Positions 16,818 through 25,353 of a stretch of DNA of 64,000 nucleotides are shown here, piece after piece (the first letter of the stretch is position 1; each line of letters begins with the position of its first letter). The DNA lies in contig NZ_JAXCHP010000001.1 in the NCBI RefSeq assembly GCF_035984545.1, forward strand, positions 2,728,001 through 2,792,000, read 5' to 3'. Made by a program: the position numbers and the translations under genes. Source of the DNA: Cryobacterium sp. GrIS_2_6. Lineage in GTDB: Bacteria > Actinomycetota > Actinomycetes > Actinomycetales > Microbacteriaceae. The notes beneath the pieces are model-generated. The model was given only the letters and a program-made list of their open reading frames with translations. It was not told the DNA's origin and did not search any database.

Positions 16818-18773
16818 ATGAGCGTTCAGATCGACCACCTTCTCAACGAAACCCGCAGGTTCGCACCGACTGCCGAGTTCGCGGACCACGCCATCGGCAC
16901 CGCGCAGCTCTACACGGATGCCGCGAACGATCGCCTCGAATTCTGGGCCGATCAGGCCCGGGACCTGCTGCACTGGCACAAGCCGTTCACCACCGTGCTC
17001 GACTGGACCAACCCGCCGTTCGCGAAATGGTTCGAGGACGGGCACCTCAATGTGGCCTGGAATTGCCTCGACCGGCACGTGCTCGCGGGCAATGGCGACC
17101 GGGTCGCGCTCTACTTCGAGGGCGAGCCAGGGGACTCCCGCGCGATCACCTACGCCGAGTTGACGGCCGAAGTGAAGCGCGCTGCGAATGTGCTGACAAA
17201 GCTCGGTGTGCGGGCCGGGGACCGGGTCGCGATCTACCTGCCGATGATTCCGGAGGCCGTGATCTCGATGCTCGCCGTCGCCCGGATCGGCGCCGTGCAC
17301 TCGGTCATCTTCGGCGGCTTCAGCGCTGAGAGCCTGCGCTCACGGATCGATGACGCGAACGCCGTGCTCGTGATCACCGCGGACGGCGGCTACCGCAAGG
17401 GCCGGGTCACGCCCCTCAAGCCCGCGGTCGACATGGCGCTGACCGGTGTGCCGACGACCGTGCGCAACGTGCTCGTCGTCAAGCGCACCGGCAACGACGT
17501 GGAGTGGACCGACCGCGACCTGTGGTGGCACGACGAACTCGCGAGCGTCGACGCCGAGCACGAGGCCGAGGGTTTCCCCGCCGAGAATCCGCTGTTCATC
17601 CTCTACACCTCGGGCACAACCGGTAAGCCCAAGGGCATCCTGCACACGAGCGGCGGGTACCTCACCCAGGTCGCCTTCACCCACAAGAACGTCTTCGACC
17701 TGCACCCCGAAACGGATGTCTACTGGTGCACCGCGGACGTCGGCTGGATCACGGGTCACAGCTACGTGACCTACGGCCCGCTCGCCAACGGGGCGACGCA
17801 GGTCCTCTTCGAGGGGACCCCGGACACCCCGCATCCGGGCCGCTGGTGGGAGATCGTCGAGAAGTACAAGGTCAGCATCCTCTACACGGCGCCCACGGCC
17901 ATCCGCACGTTCATGAAGCTCGGCCGCCAGATTCCCCAGGGCTTCGACCTGTCGAGCCTGCGGCTGCTCGGCTCGGTCGGCGAACCGATCAACCCCGAGG
18001 CGTGGATGTGGTACCGCGAGGTGATCGGCGGTAACGTCGCCCCGGTCGTGGACACCTGGTGGCAGACCGAGACCGGCGCGATCATGATTTCGGCGCTTCC
18101 CGGGGTCACCGTCGCGAAGCCGGGCGCCGCGCAGGTACCGATCCCCGGGGTGTCGATCGACGTGCTCGACGAGGCCGGCGTGCACGTCGGCCACGGTAAC
18201 GGCGGGCTGCTCGTCGTCACCGAGCCCTGGCCGTCGATGCTCCGCGGCATCTGGGGCGACCCGGAGCGGTTCATCGAGACGTACTGGGAGAAGTTCGGTG
18301 AGGAGAACCCGCGCTACTTCGCCGGCGACGGCGCCCGCCTCGACGAGGACGGCGATATCTGGCTGCTCGGCCGGGTCGACGACGTGATGAACGTCTCCGG
18401 GCACCGGCTCTCCACCGCGGAGATCGAGTCTTCGCTCGTGTCGCACCCGATGACGGCCGAGGCGGCCGTGGTCGGCGCGCACGACGAGACGACCGGGCAG
18501 GCCGTCGTCGCTTTCGTGATCATCAAGTACAGCCACCTCGAGGAGTCCTCGCACGAGGACATCCAGGCGGTGCTGCGTGCGCACGTGACGCAGCAGATCG
18601 GCGCGATCGCCCGGCCCCGGCAGATCTTCATCGTGAACGAGCTGCCGAAGACCCGCTCGGGCAAGATCATCCGCCGCCTGCTGCAGGACGTCGCAGAGGG
18701 CCGCGAAATCGGCGACACGACGACCCTCGCCGATACCTCCGTGATGCAGGTGATCAAGAGCACCCTGCGGTAG
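16818..18773 (+). CDS. acs: Acetyl-CoA synthetase (AMP-forming)
   Basis: A 651-residue enzyme activating acetate to acetyl-CoA via acetyl-AMP. The acetyl-CoA synthetase leader domain, the ATP-binding YTSGTTGKPKGILH near residue 264, TWWQTETGAIM, and the C-terminal TRSGKIIRRLL with the Lys that acetylation usually silences, are all present. Start is ATG 16818 with AAAGGAG eleven bases upstream; frame open further upstream lacks family similarity. Standard length. The palindrome at 16631-16652 is a possible control site. Confidence 0.95.
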   Translation: MSVQIDHLLNETRRFAPTAEFADHAIGTAQLYTDAANDRLEFWADQARDLLHWHKPFTTVLDWTNPPFAKWFEDGHLNVAWNCLDRHVLAGNGDRVALYFEGEPGDSRAITYAELTAEVKRAANVLTKLGVRAGDRVAIYLPMIPEAVISMLAVARIGAVHSVIFGGFSAESLRSRIDDANAVLVITADGGYRKGRVTPLKPAVDMALTGVPTTVRNVLVVKRTGNDVEWTDRDLWWHDELASVDAEHEAEGFPAENPLFILYTSGTTGKPKGILHTSGGYLTQVAFTHKNVFDLHPETDVYWCTADVGWITGHSYVTYGPLANGATQVLFEGTPDTPHPGRWWEIVEKYKVSILYTAPTAIRTFMKLGRQIPQGFDLSSLRLLGSVGEPINPEAWMWYREVIGGNVAPVVDTWWQTETGAIMISALPGVTVAKPGAAQVPIPGVSIDVLDEAGVHVGHGNGGLLVVTEPWPSMLRGIWGDPERFIETYWEKFGEENPRYFAGDGARLDEDGDIWLLGRVDDVMNVSGHRLSTAEIESSLVSHPMTAEAAVVGAHDETTGQAVVAFVIIKYSHLEESSHEDIQAVLRAHVTQQIGAIARPRQIFIVNELPKTRSGKIIRRLLQDVAEGREIGDTTTLADTSVMQVIKSTLR

Positions 18774-18835
18774 CCGGGCCGGCCGGACGAGGGGCAGTGA
18801 GGGTTTTCACAAGCGGCACCCCTATCGTGGGGACA

Positions 18836-20107
18836 ATGCCTCGTCTTCCCTCGTCCGGACGCCTGGTCGCGCTCGACGCCCTCCGCGGTGTCGCCGCGGG
18901 CATTGTGCTCGTGCACCACGTCTCGATGACCGCTCCCGGCATCGCGGCCGCATACCAGTCGACCGTCGGCGTCGACACCGGTTCGGCGGGCTGGTGGTCG
19001 ACCCTGACCCCGCTCAAGTTCCTCGTCGCCGGACCCGAGTTCGTGCTGGTCTTCTTCGTACTCAGCGGTTTCGTGCTCGTGCGCTCACCGCTCGCGAGCC
19101 GGGCCGCGAGCACAGCGAACGGGCTCGCAGCCCGCGGCTACGACTGGGTCGCCTATTACCCGCGCCGCATCATCCGCCTGGCGATCCCCGTCGTCGTGTC
19201 CGTCGCCCTCGCCGCCGCGTGGATCCTCCTCGTGCCGCGCGCGGGCATCGACGTCGGCGGCAGCTGGCTCAAGCGGCAGGACAATCCTGACATCGGCCTC
19301 CCCAACCTGCTCGGCGAGGCGAGCGTCATCGGCGGTTCCGGCCGGCCGGACGTCAACCCGCCGCTCTGGTCGCTGACCTGGGAAATGTGGTTCTCGCTTC
19401 TGCTGCCGATCTGCGTGCTGCTCGCCGTCGCGACCCGCCGACTGCCCGCGCTCTGGGCGGCGGTGTTCCTCGCCGTGAGTGCGACCGGGTACGTCACCGG
19501 CATCGAACCGCTGATGTACCTGCCCGCGTTCGGCCTCGGCGCCCTGCTCGCCGCGAACTACGAGTCGCTCAGCGCCTGGGCGGCCCGGGTCGCCGCGCGG
19601 CGCGGCGGCACCGCCATCTGGGTCGGGGTCACCGCCCTCGGCCCTGCCCTGCTCGTGTCGCACTGGCTGCTGCGCCCGCAACTCAGCGGGCTCTGGGGTG
19701 ACCTGACACTCGCGCTGCGGGTGCCCGGCGCCGTGCTCGTCGTCGCCGTCGTCGCGCTCTGGCCCCCGCTGCAGCGCCCGCTCTCCGCCCGGCCGCTGGT
19801 CTGGCTCGGCAGGGTGAGCTTCAGCCTCTACCTCGTGCACTTCCCGGTCGTCGTCGCCTTCGGCACGATGTTCGGCCCTGGCCGCTGGTGGGTCGGCGCG
19901 CTCGTGTCGGTACCGCTCAGCCTCGTGCTCGCGCAGCTGATGTATCTGTGGGTCGAGCTGCCCTCGCAACGCCTCGCGAACTGGACGGGCCGGTGGGCGA
20001 GCGAGAAGGCCGGGGCGCTACGCAGGCGCGGCGGCAGGCGAGCGGATGCGTCGGCATCCGCTCGCCCTGCCGCTCCCGCGCCCGAGAACGAGCGCGCGAG
20101 CGCCTAA
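18836..20107 (+). CDS. Acyltransferase family 3 (OafA-like) membrane protein
   Basis: A 423-residue integral membrane acyltransferase. The family opening RLVALDALRGVAAGIVLVHH supplies the conserved Arg and His, and about ten hydrophobic helices follow, ending FSLYLVHFPVVV. These enzymes O-acylate surface sugars or peptidoglycan using cytoplasmic acyl-CoA. The start is ATG 18836 (MPRLPSSG) rather than the open frame 13 codons upstream. It ends in a short basic Ala/Ser tail; its stop overlaps that of the convergent ridA gene (20104-20107). Confidence 0.82.
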   Translation: MPRLPSSGRLVALDALRGVAAGIVLVHHVSMTAPGIAAAYQSTVGVDTGSAGWWSTLTPLKFLVAGPEFVLVFFVLSGFVLVRSPLASRAASTANGLAARGYDWVAYYPRRIIRLAIPVVVSVALAAAWILLVPRAGIDVGGSWLKRQDNPDIGLPNLLGEASVIGGSGRPDVNPPLWSLTWEMWFSLLLPICVLLAVATRRLPALWAAVFLAVSATGYVTGIEPLMYLPAFGLGALLAANYESLSAWAARVAARRGGTAIWVGVTALGPALLVSHWLLRPQLSGLWGDLTLALRVPGAVLVVAVVALWPPLQRPLSARPLVWLGRVSFSLYLVHFPVVVAFGTMFGPGRWWVGALVSVPLSLVLAQLMYLWVELPSQRLANWTGRWASEKAGALRRRGGRRADASASARPAAPAPENERASA

Positions 20108-20574
20108 GCGAAGGAGACGATGAGCTCCACCTCGACGGGCGAGTCGAGCGGCAGCACCGCGACCCCGACTGCCGACCGGGCGTGCACGCCGCGGTCGCCG
20201 AAGATCTCGCCGAGCACCTGCGACGCCCCGTTGACGACGCCGGGCTGGCCGGTGAACCCGGGGTCGGATGCGACGAACCCGGTGACCTTGACCACCTGCG
20301 TGATGCGGTCGAGCGACCCGATCACAGCCTTGATCGCGGCGAGGGCATTGAGCGCGCACAGGCGGGCGTACTCCTGGGCGTCCGCGGCGGGCACGAGACC
20401 GTGGCCGTCGCCGACCTTGCCGGTCTCCGGCAGCACGCCGGACACCATCGGCAGCTGGCCGGAGGTGAAGACGAGGTTGCCAGAGACGACAGCGGGAACG
20501 TAGGACGCCACCGGGGGAACCACGCTGGGCAGGTCGATTCCCAGTTCGGCGAGGCGAGCATCAATGATCGACAT
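20104..20574 (-). CDS. RidA/YjgF-family protein
   Basis: A 156-residue member of the RidA family, homologous in place and pattern to Rv3678c. SGQLPMVSGVLPETGKVG and CALNALAAIKAVIGSL are characteristic. Family members deaminate reactive enamine/imine intermediates, but this actinobacterial branch is not characterised to my knowledge, so the activity is unproven. It follows the DUF4177 gene by 54 bases; the gene pair is conserved beside ponA2-type genes in actinobacteria. Confidence 0.85.
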   Translation of the reverse strand: MSIIDARLAELGIDLPSVVPPVASYVPAVVSGNLVFTSGQLPMVSGVLPETGKVGDGHGLVPAADAQEYARLCALNALAAIKAVIGSLDRITQVVKVTGFVASDPGFTGQPGVVNGASQVLGEIFGDRGVHARSAVGVAVLPLDSPVEVELIVSFA

Positions 20575-20628
20575 GATCAGTCCTTTTCACAGCGTAGGTG
20601 TGGCGAAGCGAGCGAAACAGCGGCACTG

Positions 20629-20790
20629 TCAAACGGCAGCAGCGACGGGACGCTTGAGGTATGCGACGAGGCCGCCCTCCGGTCCGGGCACGACCTGGAC
20701 GAGCTCCCAGCCGTCCGATCCCCAGCTGTTCAGGATGGCGGCGGTGTTGTGGATCATCAGCGGGGTGGTGAGGTACTCCCAGGCAGGCAT
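20629..20790 (-). CDS. Small DUF4177-like protein
   Basis: A 53-residue protein, MPAWEYLTTPL at the start and GWELVQVVPGPEGGLVAYLK in the middle, the hallmark of DUF4177 proteins. Start ATG 20790 with GGAG upstream. Similar tiny genes sit between ridA and the PBP in mycobacteria (Rv3678A position). No function is known. It is divergent from the penicillin-binding protein gene, the shared gap being only 50 bases. Confidence 0.8.
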   Translation of the reverse strand: MPAWEYLTTPLMIHNTAAILNSWGSDGWELVQVVPGPEGGLVAYLKRPVAAAV

Positions 20791-20840
20791 AAGACTCCGA
20801 TTCAGGCGGTTTTACAGATTTGTCCCTTACGCTCAATTGT

Positions 20841-23423
20841 ATGTCTGCCAAAAATCGAACGGTCAGCGGCTCCCTGGGCGGTCTCCTGGGTTTCGTTGGA
20901 ATGAGTGCAATCGTCGGCGTTCTCGTGACGGCCGCGGTCACTCCCGCTCTCGCTTTGTCGGGCATGGCTGCCACGAACACGATCAACGTCTTCGAGAACC
21001 TGCCGGACTACCTGAAGATCGACCAGCTCTCGCAGAAGAGCAACATCTACGCAACCACGAGTACCGGCGCCCCCTATCTCCTGGCCTCGTTCTACGACCA
21101 GAACCGCGTCGAGGTCGCCTCGGACGCGATCAACCAGTTCGTCAAGGACGCCGCGACCTCCGGTGAAGACCCCCGGTTCTACGACCACGGCGGCGTCGAC
21201 CTGCAGGGCACCGTCGGCGGCCTGGTCTCGACCCTTGGGGGCGGCGGCACCCGCGGTGGGTCCTCGATCACCCAGCAGTACGTCAAGAACGTCCTGGTGC
21301 AGAAGTGCGAAGTGCTCACGGATGCGCAGAAGAAGTCGGACTGTTATGACGCGGCCACCGCAACCACTCCCGACCGCAAGCTCAAGGAGATGCGCCTCGC
21401 GATCGGCGTGGAGAAGAAGTACGCGAAGGACGACATCCTCCGCCAGTACCTGAACATCACCGGCTTCGGCGGCACCGTCTACGGCATCGAATCCGCCGCG
21501 GAGTACTACTACGGCGCGACCGCCGCGACGCTGACGCTGCCGCAGGCGGCGAGCCTCGTCGCGATCGTGAACAACCCGGTCAAGTTCCAGCTCGACCAGC
21601 CCGACAGCGCGACCAACGGCGCCGCGAACGGGTACGCCGCGAACAAGGACCGCCGCGACTACATCCTCGGCCAGATGCTCAAGTACGGCAAGATCAACCA
21701 GGCCGACCACGATGCCGCGGTCGCCTCGGCCATCGAGCCCAGCATCCACGAACCCTCGACCGGCTGCCAGACCGCCGGCGGCAGCGCCTACTTCTGCGAC
21801 CTCGTCGTGAGCACCCTGCAGAACAACCCGGTCTTCGGCACCGATGACACGACCAGGATGGCCAACTTCCGTCGCGGCGGGTTCAACGTATACACGACCC
21901 TCGACCTGGACATGCAGCAGGCCGCCGAGGCCACGCTGAAGGCCAACGTTCCCGACACCTTCCCCGGCTGGGACGTCGGTGGCGTCGCCGTGAGCGTGGG
22001 CGTGGGCACCGGGAAGGTGCTCGCCATGGCGCAGAACAAGGACTACAGCCAGGACCCGGCCGTCCAGGCCACCGGAGCGAACTACACCGGCATCAACTAC
22101 AACACCAACGTCGACCAGGGCGGTTCGCACGGGTTCCAACCCGGCTCGATGTACAAGGTGTTCACCCTCGCCGAGTGGCTCACCGAAGGCCACTCCCTCA
22201 ATGAGCGGGTCGACTCCCGTATCAAGTCGAACTGGGGCACTTTCCGGGACAGCTGCGCCACCGGCGGAACCGTGAGCTTCCCCGGCTACAACCCCAAGAA
22301 CGACTCGTCGTCCGAGACCGGCGCCAACTACAGCGCCCTGCAGTCCACGATCGGGTCGATCAACACGGGCTTCATCGGCATGGCCAAGAAACTCGACCTG
22401 TGTGCCATCCGCAAGACGGCCGAGGCCTTCGACGTGACCCGCGCCGACGGCGGCCCGCTCGAGCAGGGTGCCTCCGCGGTACTCGGCACCAACGAGGTTG
22501 CACCGCTGAGCATGGCGGTCGCCTTCGCAGGCATCGCCAACCAGGGCACCACCTGCAGCCCCATCGTGATCGACCACATCACCGGCTCCGACGGAACCAC
22601 GCTCCCTGCGCCGACAAGCGACTGCCACCAGTCGGTGGACCCGAACGTCGCTGCCGGCATGACGACCGCGATGCAACAGGTCATGACCAGCGGAACCGCA
22701 ATCGCCTCCAATTCGGCCACGAGCCCGAAGGTCCCGATGATCGGTAAGACCGGTACCACCGACGGCAACAAGGACACCTGGATGGGCGGCGCAAGCAGCA
22801 AGGTCGCGACCATCGTCGGAGTGATGAGCGTCACCGGCGACAAGGACCAGCGCAGCACCACCTTCGCGAGCGGCCAGGCGGCCACTGCACGGCACCGGAT
22901 GTGGCCGGTCATCATGAGCGTCGCCAACGCCAAGTACGGCGGAGACGCGTTCCCCGCCGCGACCGGAACGATCGTCAATGCGGTTCAGATCCCCATCCCG
23001 GACCTCCGCGGCAAGAGCATCAGTGAGGCCCAGTCCACCCTGGAGGCGGCCGGCTTCCTGTTCGTCGACGGCGGCCCGATCGACTCGGAGCTCCCCGGCG
23101 GCACTGTCGCCAAGACCGACCCGGCAGGAGCAACAAGCACGAGCCGCGGCTCGAGCGTGACCGTGTACACCAGCAACGCCTCGCAGATCGTCGTGCCCGA
23201 CGTCGTCGGCAAGAGTGAGGGTGAGGCGAGATCGACGCTCGGCAAGTTCGCCGTCGTGAAGACGGACGGCGACACCACCGATCCGACACAGGTGGGTAAG
23301 GTCATCTCGATGTCCCCGGCCGCCGGCGGCGGAGCCAAGCCCGGTGACACCATCACGATCGTGATCGGAAAGCTCGCGGTCACGCCCAACGGCAACTCCA
23401 ACAACGGCAAGGCCGGCGGATGA
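20841..23423 (+). CDS. Bifunctional penicillin-binding protein (class A) with PASTA domains, PonA2-like
   Basis: An 860-residue peptidoglycan polymerase and crosslinker. One transmembrane helix near residues 15-45; a GT51 glycosyltransferase domain with the catalytic Glu in EDPRFYDHGG and GGSSITQQYVKN; a transpeptidase domain with SxxK in GSMYKVF, SxN in SIN and KTGTT; two C-terminal PASTA repeats from about residue 715 (VQIPIPDLRGKSISEAQSTL; IVVPDVVGKSEGEARSTL). Cell-wall acting. ATG 20841 has no strong Shine-Dalgarno sequence. The next gene overlaps by ATGA. Confidence 0.93.
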   Translation: MSAKNRTVSGSLGGLLGFVGMSAIVGVLVTAAVTPALALSGMAATNTINVFENLPDYLKIDQLSQKSNIYATTSTGAPYLLASFYDQNRVEVASDAINQFVKDAATSGEDPRFYDHGGVDLQGTVGGLVSTLGGGGTRGGSSITQQYVKNVLVQKCEVLTDAQKKSDCYDAATATTPDRKLKEMRLAIGVEKKYAKDDILRQYLNITGFGGTVYGIESAAEYYYGATAATLTLPQAASLVAIVNNPVKFQLDQPDSATNGAANGYAANKDRRDYILGQMLKYGKINQADHDAAVASAIEPSIHEPSTGCQTAGGSAYFCDLVVSTLQNNPVFGTDDTTRMANFRRGGFNVYTTLDLDMQQAAEATLKANVPDTFPGWDVGGVAVSVGVGTGKVLAMAQNKDYSQDPAVQATGANYTGINYNTNVDQGGSHGFQPGSMYKVFTLAEWLTEGHSLNERVDSRIKSNWGTFRDSCATGGTVSFPGYNPKNDSSSETGANYSALQSTIGSINTGFIGMAKKLDLCAIRKTAEAFDVTRADGGPLEQGASAVLGTNEVAPLSMAVAFAGIANQGTTCSPIVIDHITGSDGTTLPAPTSDCHQSVDPNVAAGMTTAMQQVMTSGTAIASNSATSPKVPMIGKTGTTDGNKDTWMGGASSKVATIVGVMSVTGDKDQRSTTFASGQAATARHRMWPVIMSVANAKYGGDAFPAATGTIVNAVQIPIPDLRGKSISEAQSTLEAAGFLFVDGGPIDSELPGGTVAKTDPAGATSTSRGSSVTVYTSNASQIVVPDVVGKSEGEARSTLGKFAVVKTDGDTTDPTQVGKVISMSPAAGGGAKPGDTITIVIGKLAVTPNGNSNNGKAGG

Positions 23424-24406
23424 GCACTCTCGGCACCGGGGCCAAGGCCCTCCTCGTCGGCACGGGCGCGCTAGCCGCGGCCGGTGCCGGCGCGTTCGCC
23501 TGGGGGACTCTGCTCGAACGCCGGATGTTCACCCTGCGTGAGGCATCCGTGCCCGTGCTCGCCCCCGGCTCGAAACCGATCCGGGTGCTGCACATCTCGG
23601 ACCTGCACCTCGCCCCCTGGCAAAAGGACAAGCAGGAGTGGGTGCGCAGCCTCGCTGCGCTGAAGCCCGACCTCGTCGTCGACACCGGAGACAACCTCGG
23701 CCACGCGGATGCCTTCGACGCCCTCGCGTACACCCTCGAGCCGTTCGCGGGGATCCCCGGGATCTTCGTCAACGGTTCCAACGATTTCTGGGGACCGCAG
23801 CTGAAGAACCCGTTCCGGTACTTCGGCGGACCGTCGCTGCTCAAGGCCGCCCCGCAGAACCGGCTCGACACCGACCGTCTGCACGGGATCTTCGCGAACC
23901 TCGGCTGGAACGACATCAACAATTCCGCTGAGGCGCTCGACATCAACGGCACCCACCTCGAGCTCTTCGGCGTGGACGACCCGCACATCGGACGCGACCG
24001 CCTCGACCTGATCACCCGGGCCGTCGACGACCTTCGCGGCGACGACCCGCTCGGCGACGAGATCTGGCCGGACTCCGCGGAGCACCGCGAGCCACGGCCG
24101 ACGGTCACGATCGGCGTCGCGCACGCACCGTACCGCCGGGTGCTCACCTCGTTCGTGAACCACGGCGCGCAGCTGATCCTCGCGGGGCACACCCACGGCG
24201 GCCAGGTCTGCGTGCCCGGCTTCGGCGCCCTCGTCACAAACTGCGACATTCCGCGTTCGCAGGTCAAGGGGCTCAGCCTCTGGGGATCCGGACTCCGCAG
24301 CGCTTACCTCAACGTCTCGGCCGGCCTCGGCACCTCGATCTACGCCCCGGTGCGCTTTGCCTGCCCGCCAGAGGCGACCCTGCTGACCCTGACCGCCTCG
24401 GCGTAG
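23420..24406 (+). CDS. Membrane-anchored metallophosphoesterase
   Basis: A 328-residue calcineurin-like phosphoesterase, Rv3683-like. A hydrophobic N-terminus (residues 8-30) anchors it; metal ligands lie in HISDLHLAPW, VDTGDNLGH, NGSNDFWGP (GN(H/D) box) and AGHTHGGQV. It overlaps the penicillin-binding protein stop by four bases (ATGA), so the two are co-translated. Substrate unknown; the coupling suggests a cell-envelope role. Confidence 0.88.
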   Translation: MSTLGTGAKALLVGTGALAAAGAGAFAWGTLLERRMFTLREASVPVLAPGSKPIRVLHISDLHLAPWQKDKQEWVRSLAALKPDLVVDTGDNLGHADAFDALAYTLEPFAGIPGIFVNGSNDFWGPQLKNPFRYFGGPSLLKAAPQNRLDTDRLHGIFANLGWNDINNSAEALDINGTHLELFGVDDPHIGRDRLDLITRAVDDLRGDDPLGDEIWPDSAEHREPRPTVTIGVAHAPYRRVLTSFVNHGAQLILAGHTHGGQVCVPGFGALVTNCDIPRSQVKGLSLWGSGLRSAYLNVSAGLGTSIYAPVRFACPPEATLLTLTASA

Positions 24407-24415
24407 CGCGCGCCC

Positions 24416-24473
24416 GCGCCGGTTTCGGCAGGCCGCGCCCGAAACGGCGGTGGCGGCCTGCGCAAACCGGCGC
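24416..24473. repeat. 58-bp palindromic element, family B, copy 1
   Basis: Nineteen-base arms GCGCCGGTTTCGGCAGGCC and GGCCTGCGCAAACCGGCGC (24416-24434 and 24455-24473). Two further copies of exactly 58 bases are at 26888 and 27231. It directly follows the metallophosphoesterase stop. Confidence 0.8.
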
Positions 24474-24552
24474 GGTGGCGAGGGCGGATGCCGCGTGGCG
24501 GCCTGCGCGGGCTCCGTTCGGGGGCTGCACCGAGCATCCGTGTACATGGGGT

Positions 24553-24558
24553 TATACT
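24553..24558 (+). promoter_or_regulatory. -10 element of the tRNA-Pro gene
   Basis: TATACT lies 20 bases before the mature tRNA 5' end. The -35 position carries no good match. Confidence 0.55.
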
Positions 24559-24578
24559 TGACAAGGCTTACGAGCCAT

Positions 24579-24652
24579 CGGGGTATGGCGCAGCTTGGTA
24601 GCGCGCGTCGTTCGGGACGACGAGGTCGCAGGTTCAAATCCTGTTACCCCGA
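24579..24652 (+). tRNA. tRNA-Pro (anticodon CGG)
   Basis: A 74-base cloverleaf: acceptor CGGGGTA pairing with TACCCCG, anticodon stem CGTCG/CGACG around loop TTCGGGA (anticodon CGG), T-loop GTTCAAATC, discriminator A. CCA is not encoded. Its place after the ponA2-type gene and metallophosphatase gene matches mycobacteria. Confidence 0.95.
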
Positions 24653-24671
24653 CAGCAACACACAGAAGCAG

Positions 24672-24703
24672 AAAACCCCCACTCGCGAGAGTGGGGGTTT
24701 TCT
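24672..24703 (+). terminator. Rho-independent terminator after tRNA-Pro
   Basis: A 13-bp perfect stem (24672-24684 with 24689-24701), GCGA tetraloop and a T run; 19 bases after the tRNA. Confidence 0.9.
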
Positions 24704-24787
24704 GCTGTGGGCAGGGTGGGCATCCGCTCGGGAGGTACGCTCACTCTCGGCCTTGACTCGCATGACTACTCGTGCGAGAGTAGGCGC

Positions 24788-25351
24788 ATGTCATCGATTC
24801 GCCTGTTCATTCTCGGCTCCCTCGCCGAGCGCGGGCCGATGCACGGCCACCAGCTCCGCCTGCTCGCCGAGGAGGAGCACGTGCACATGTGGACGGACAT
24901 CTCCGTCGGCGCGGTGTACGGCGCGATCAAGCGGCTCGTGACCGAGGCGCTGATCGTCGTGGCCCGCGTCGAGCGCGAGGGCCACTACCCCGAGAGGCAG
25001 GTCTACGAGATTTCGGATGCCGGGCGCCAGGACCTCGCCGCGCTCCGGCTCGAGGGGTTACGCACGATCGTGCTCAAGCCCGATCCGTTCGACCTCGCGA
25101 TGACCCGGCTCGACCCCGACCGCCTCGACGAGCTCCCCTTGACCATCGAGGCACGCCTGCTCGCCCTCCGCGCCATGCTCACCGATTCCGAGGCCACCAC
25201 GGCGCGCGCCCTCCCCTATCTCACCGCCAGTGAAAGTTTCGTCATGCAGCACAAGGCAGCCCGCCTGCGCGCCGAGATCACCTGGCACGAACACCTCGTC
25301 ACCGTCCTCCCCGACATCGTCGCGGACGAACTAGCCCGAAAGGCCGACTGA
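24788..25351 (+). CDS. PadR-family transcriptional regulator
   Basis: A 187-residue regulator. The PadR winged helix covers residues 1-90: LGSLAERGPMHGHQLRLLAE, SVGAVYGAIKRLVTEALI, and a wing in QVYEISDAGRQDL. The C-terminal helical domain provides dimerisation. Start at ATG 24788 (MSSIRLFIL). It ends two bases before an MFS multidrug exporter, so it probably represses that exporter and itself, as PadR members commonly do. Confidence 0.88.
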   Translation: MSSIRLFILGSLAERGPMHGHQLRLLAEEEHVHMWTDISVGAVYGAIKRLVTEALIVVARVEREGHYPERQVYEISDAGRQDLAALRLEGLRTIVLKPDPFDLAMTRLDPDRLDELPLTIEARLLALRAMLTDSEATTARALPYLTASESFVMQHKAARLRAEITWHEHLVTVLPDIVADELARKAD

Positions 25352-25353
25352 CC

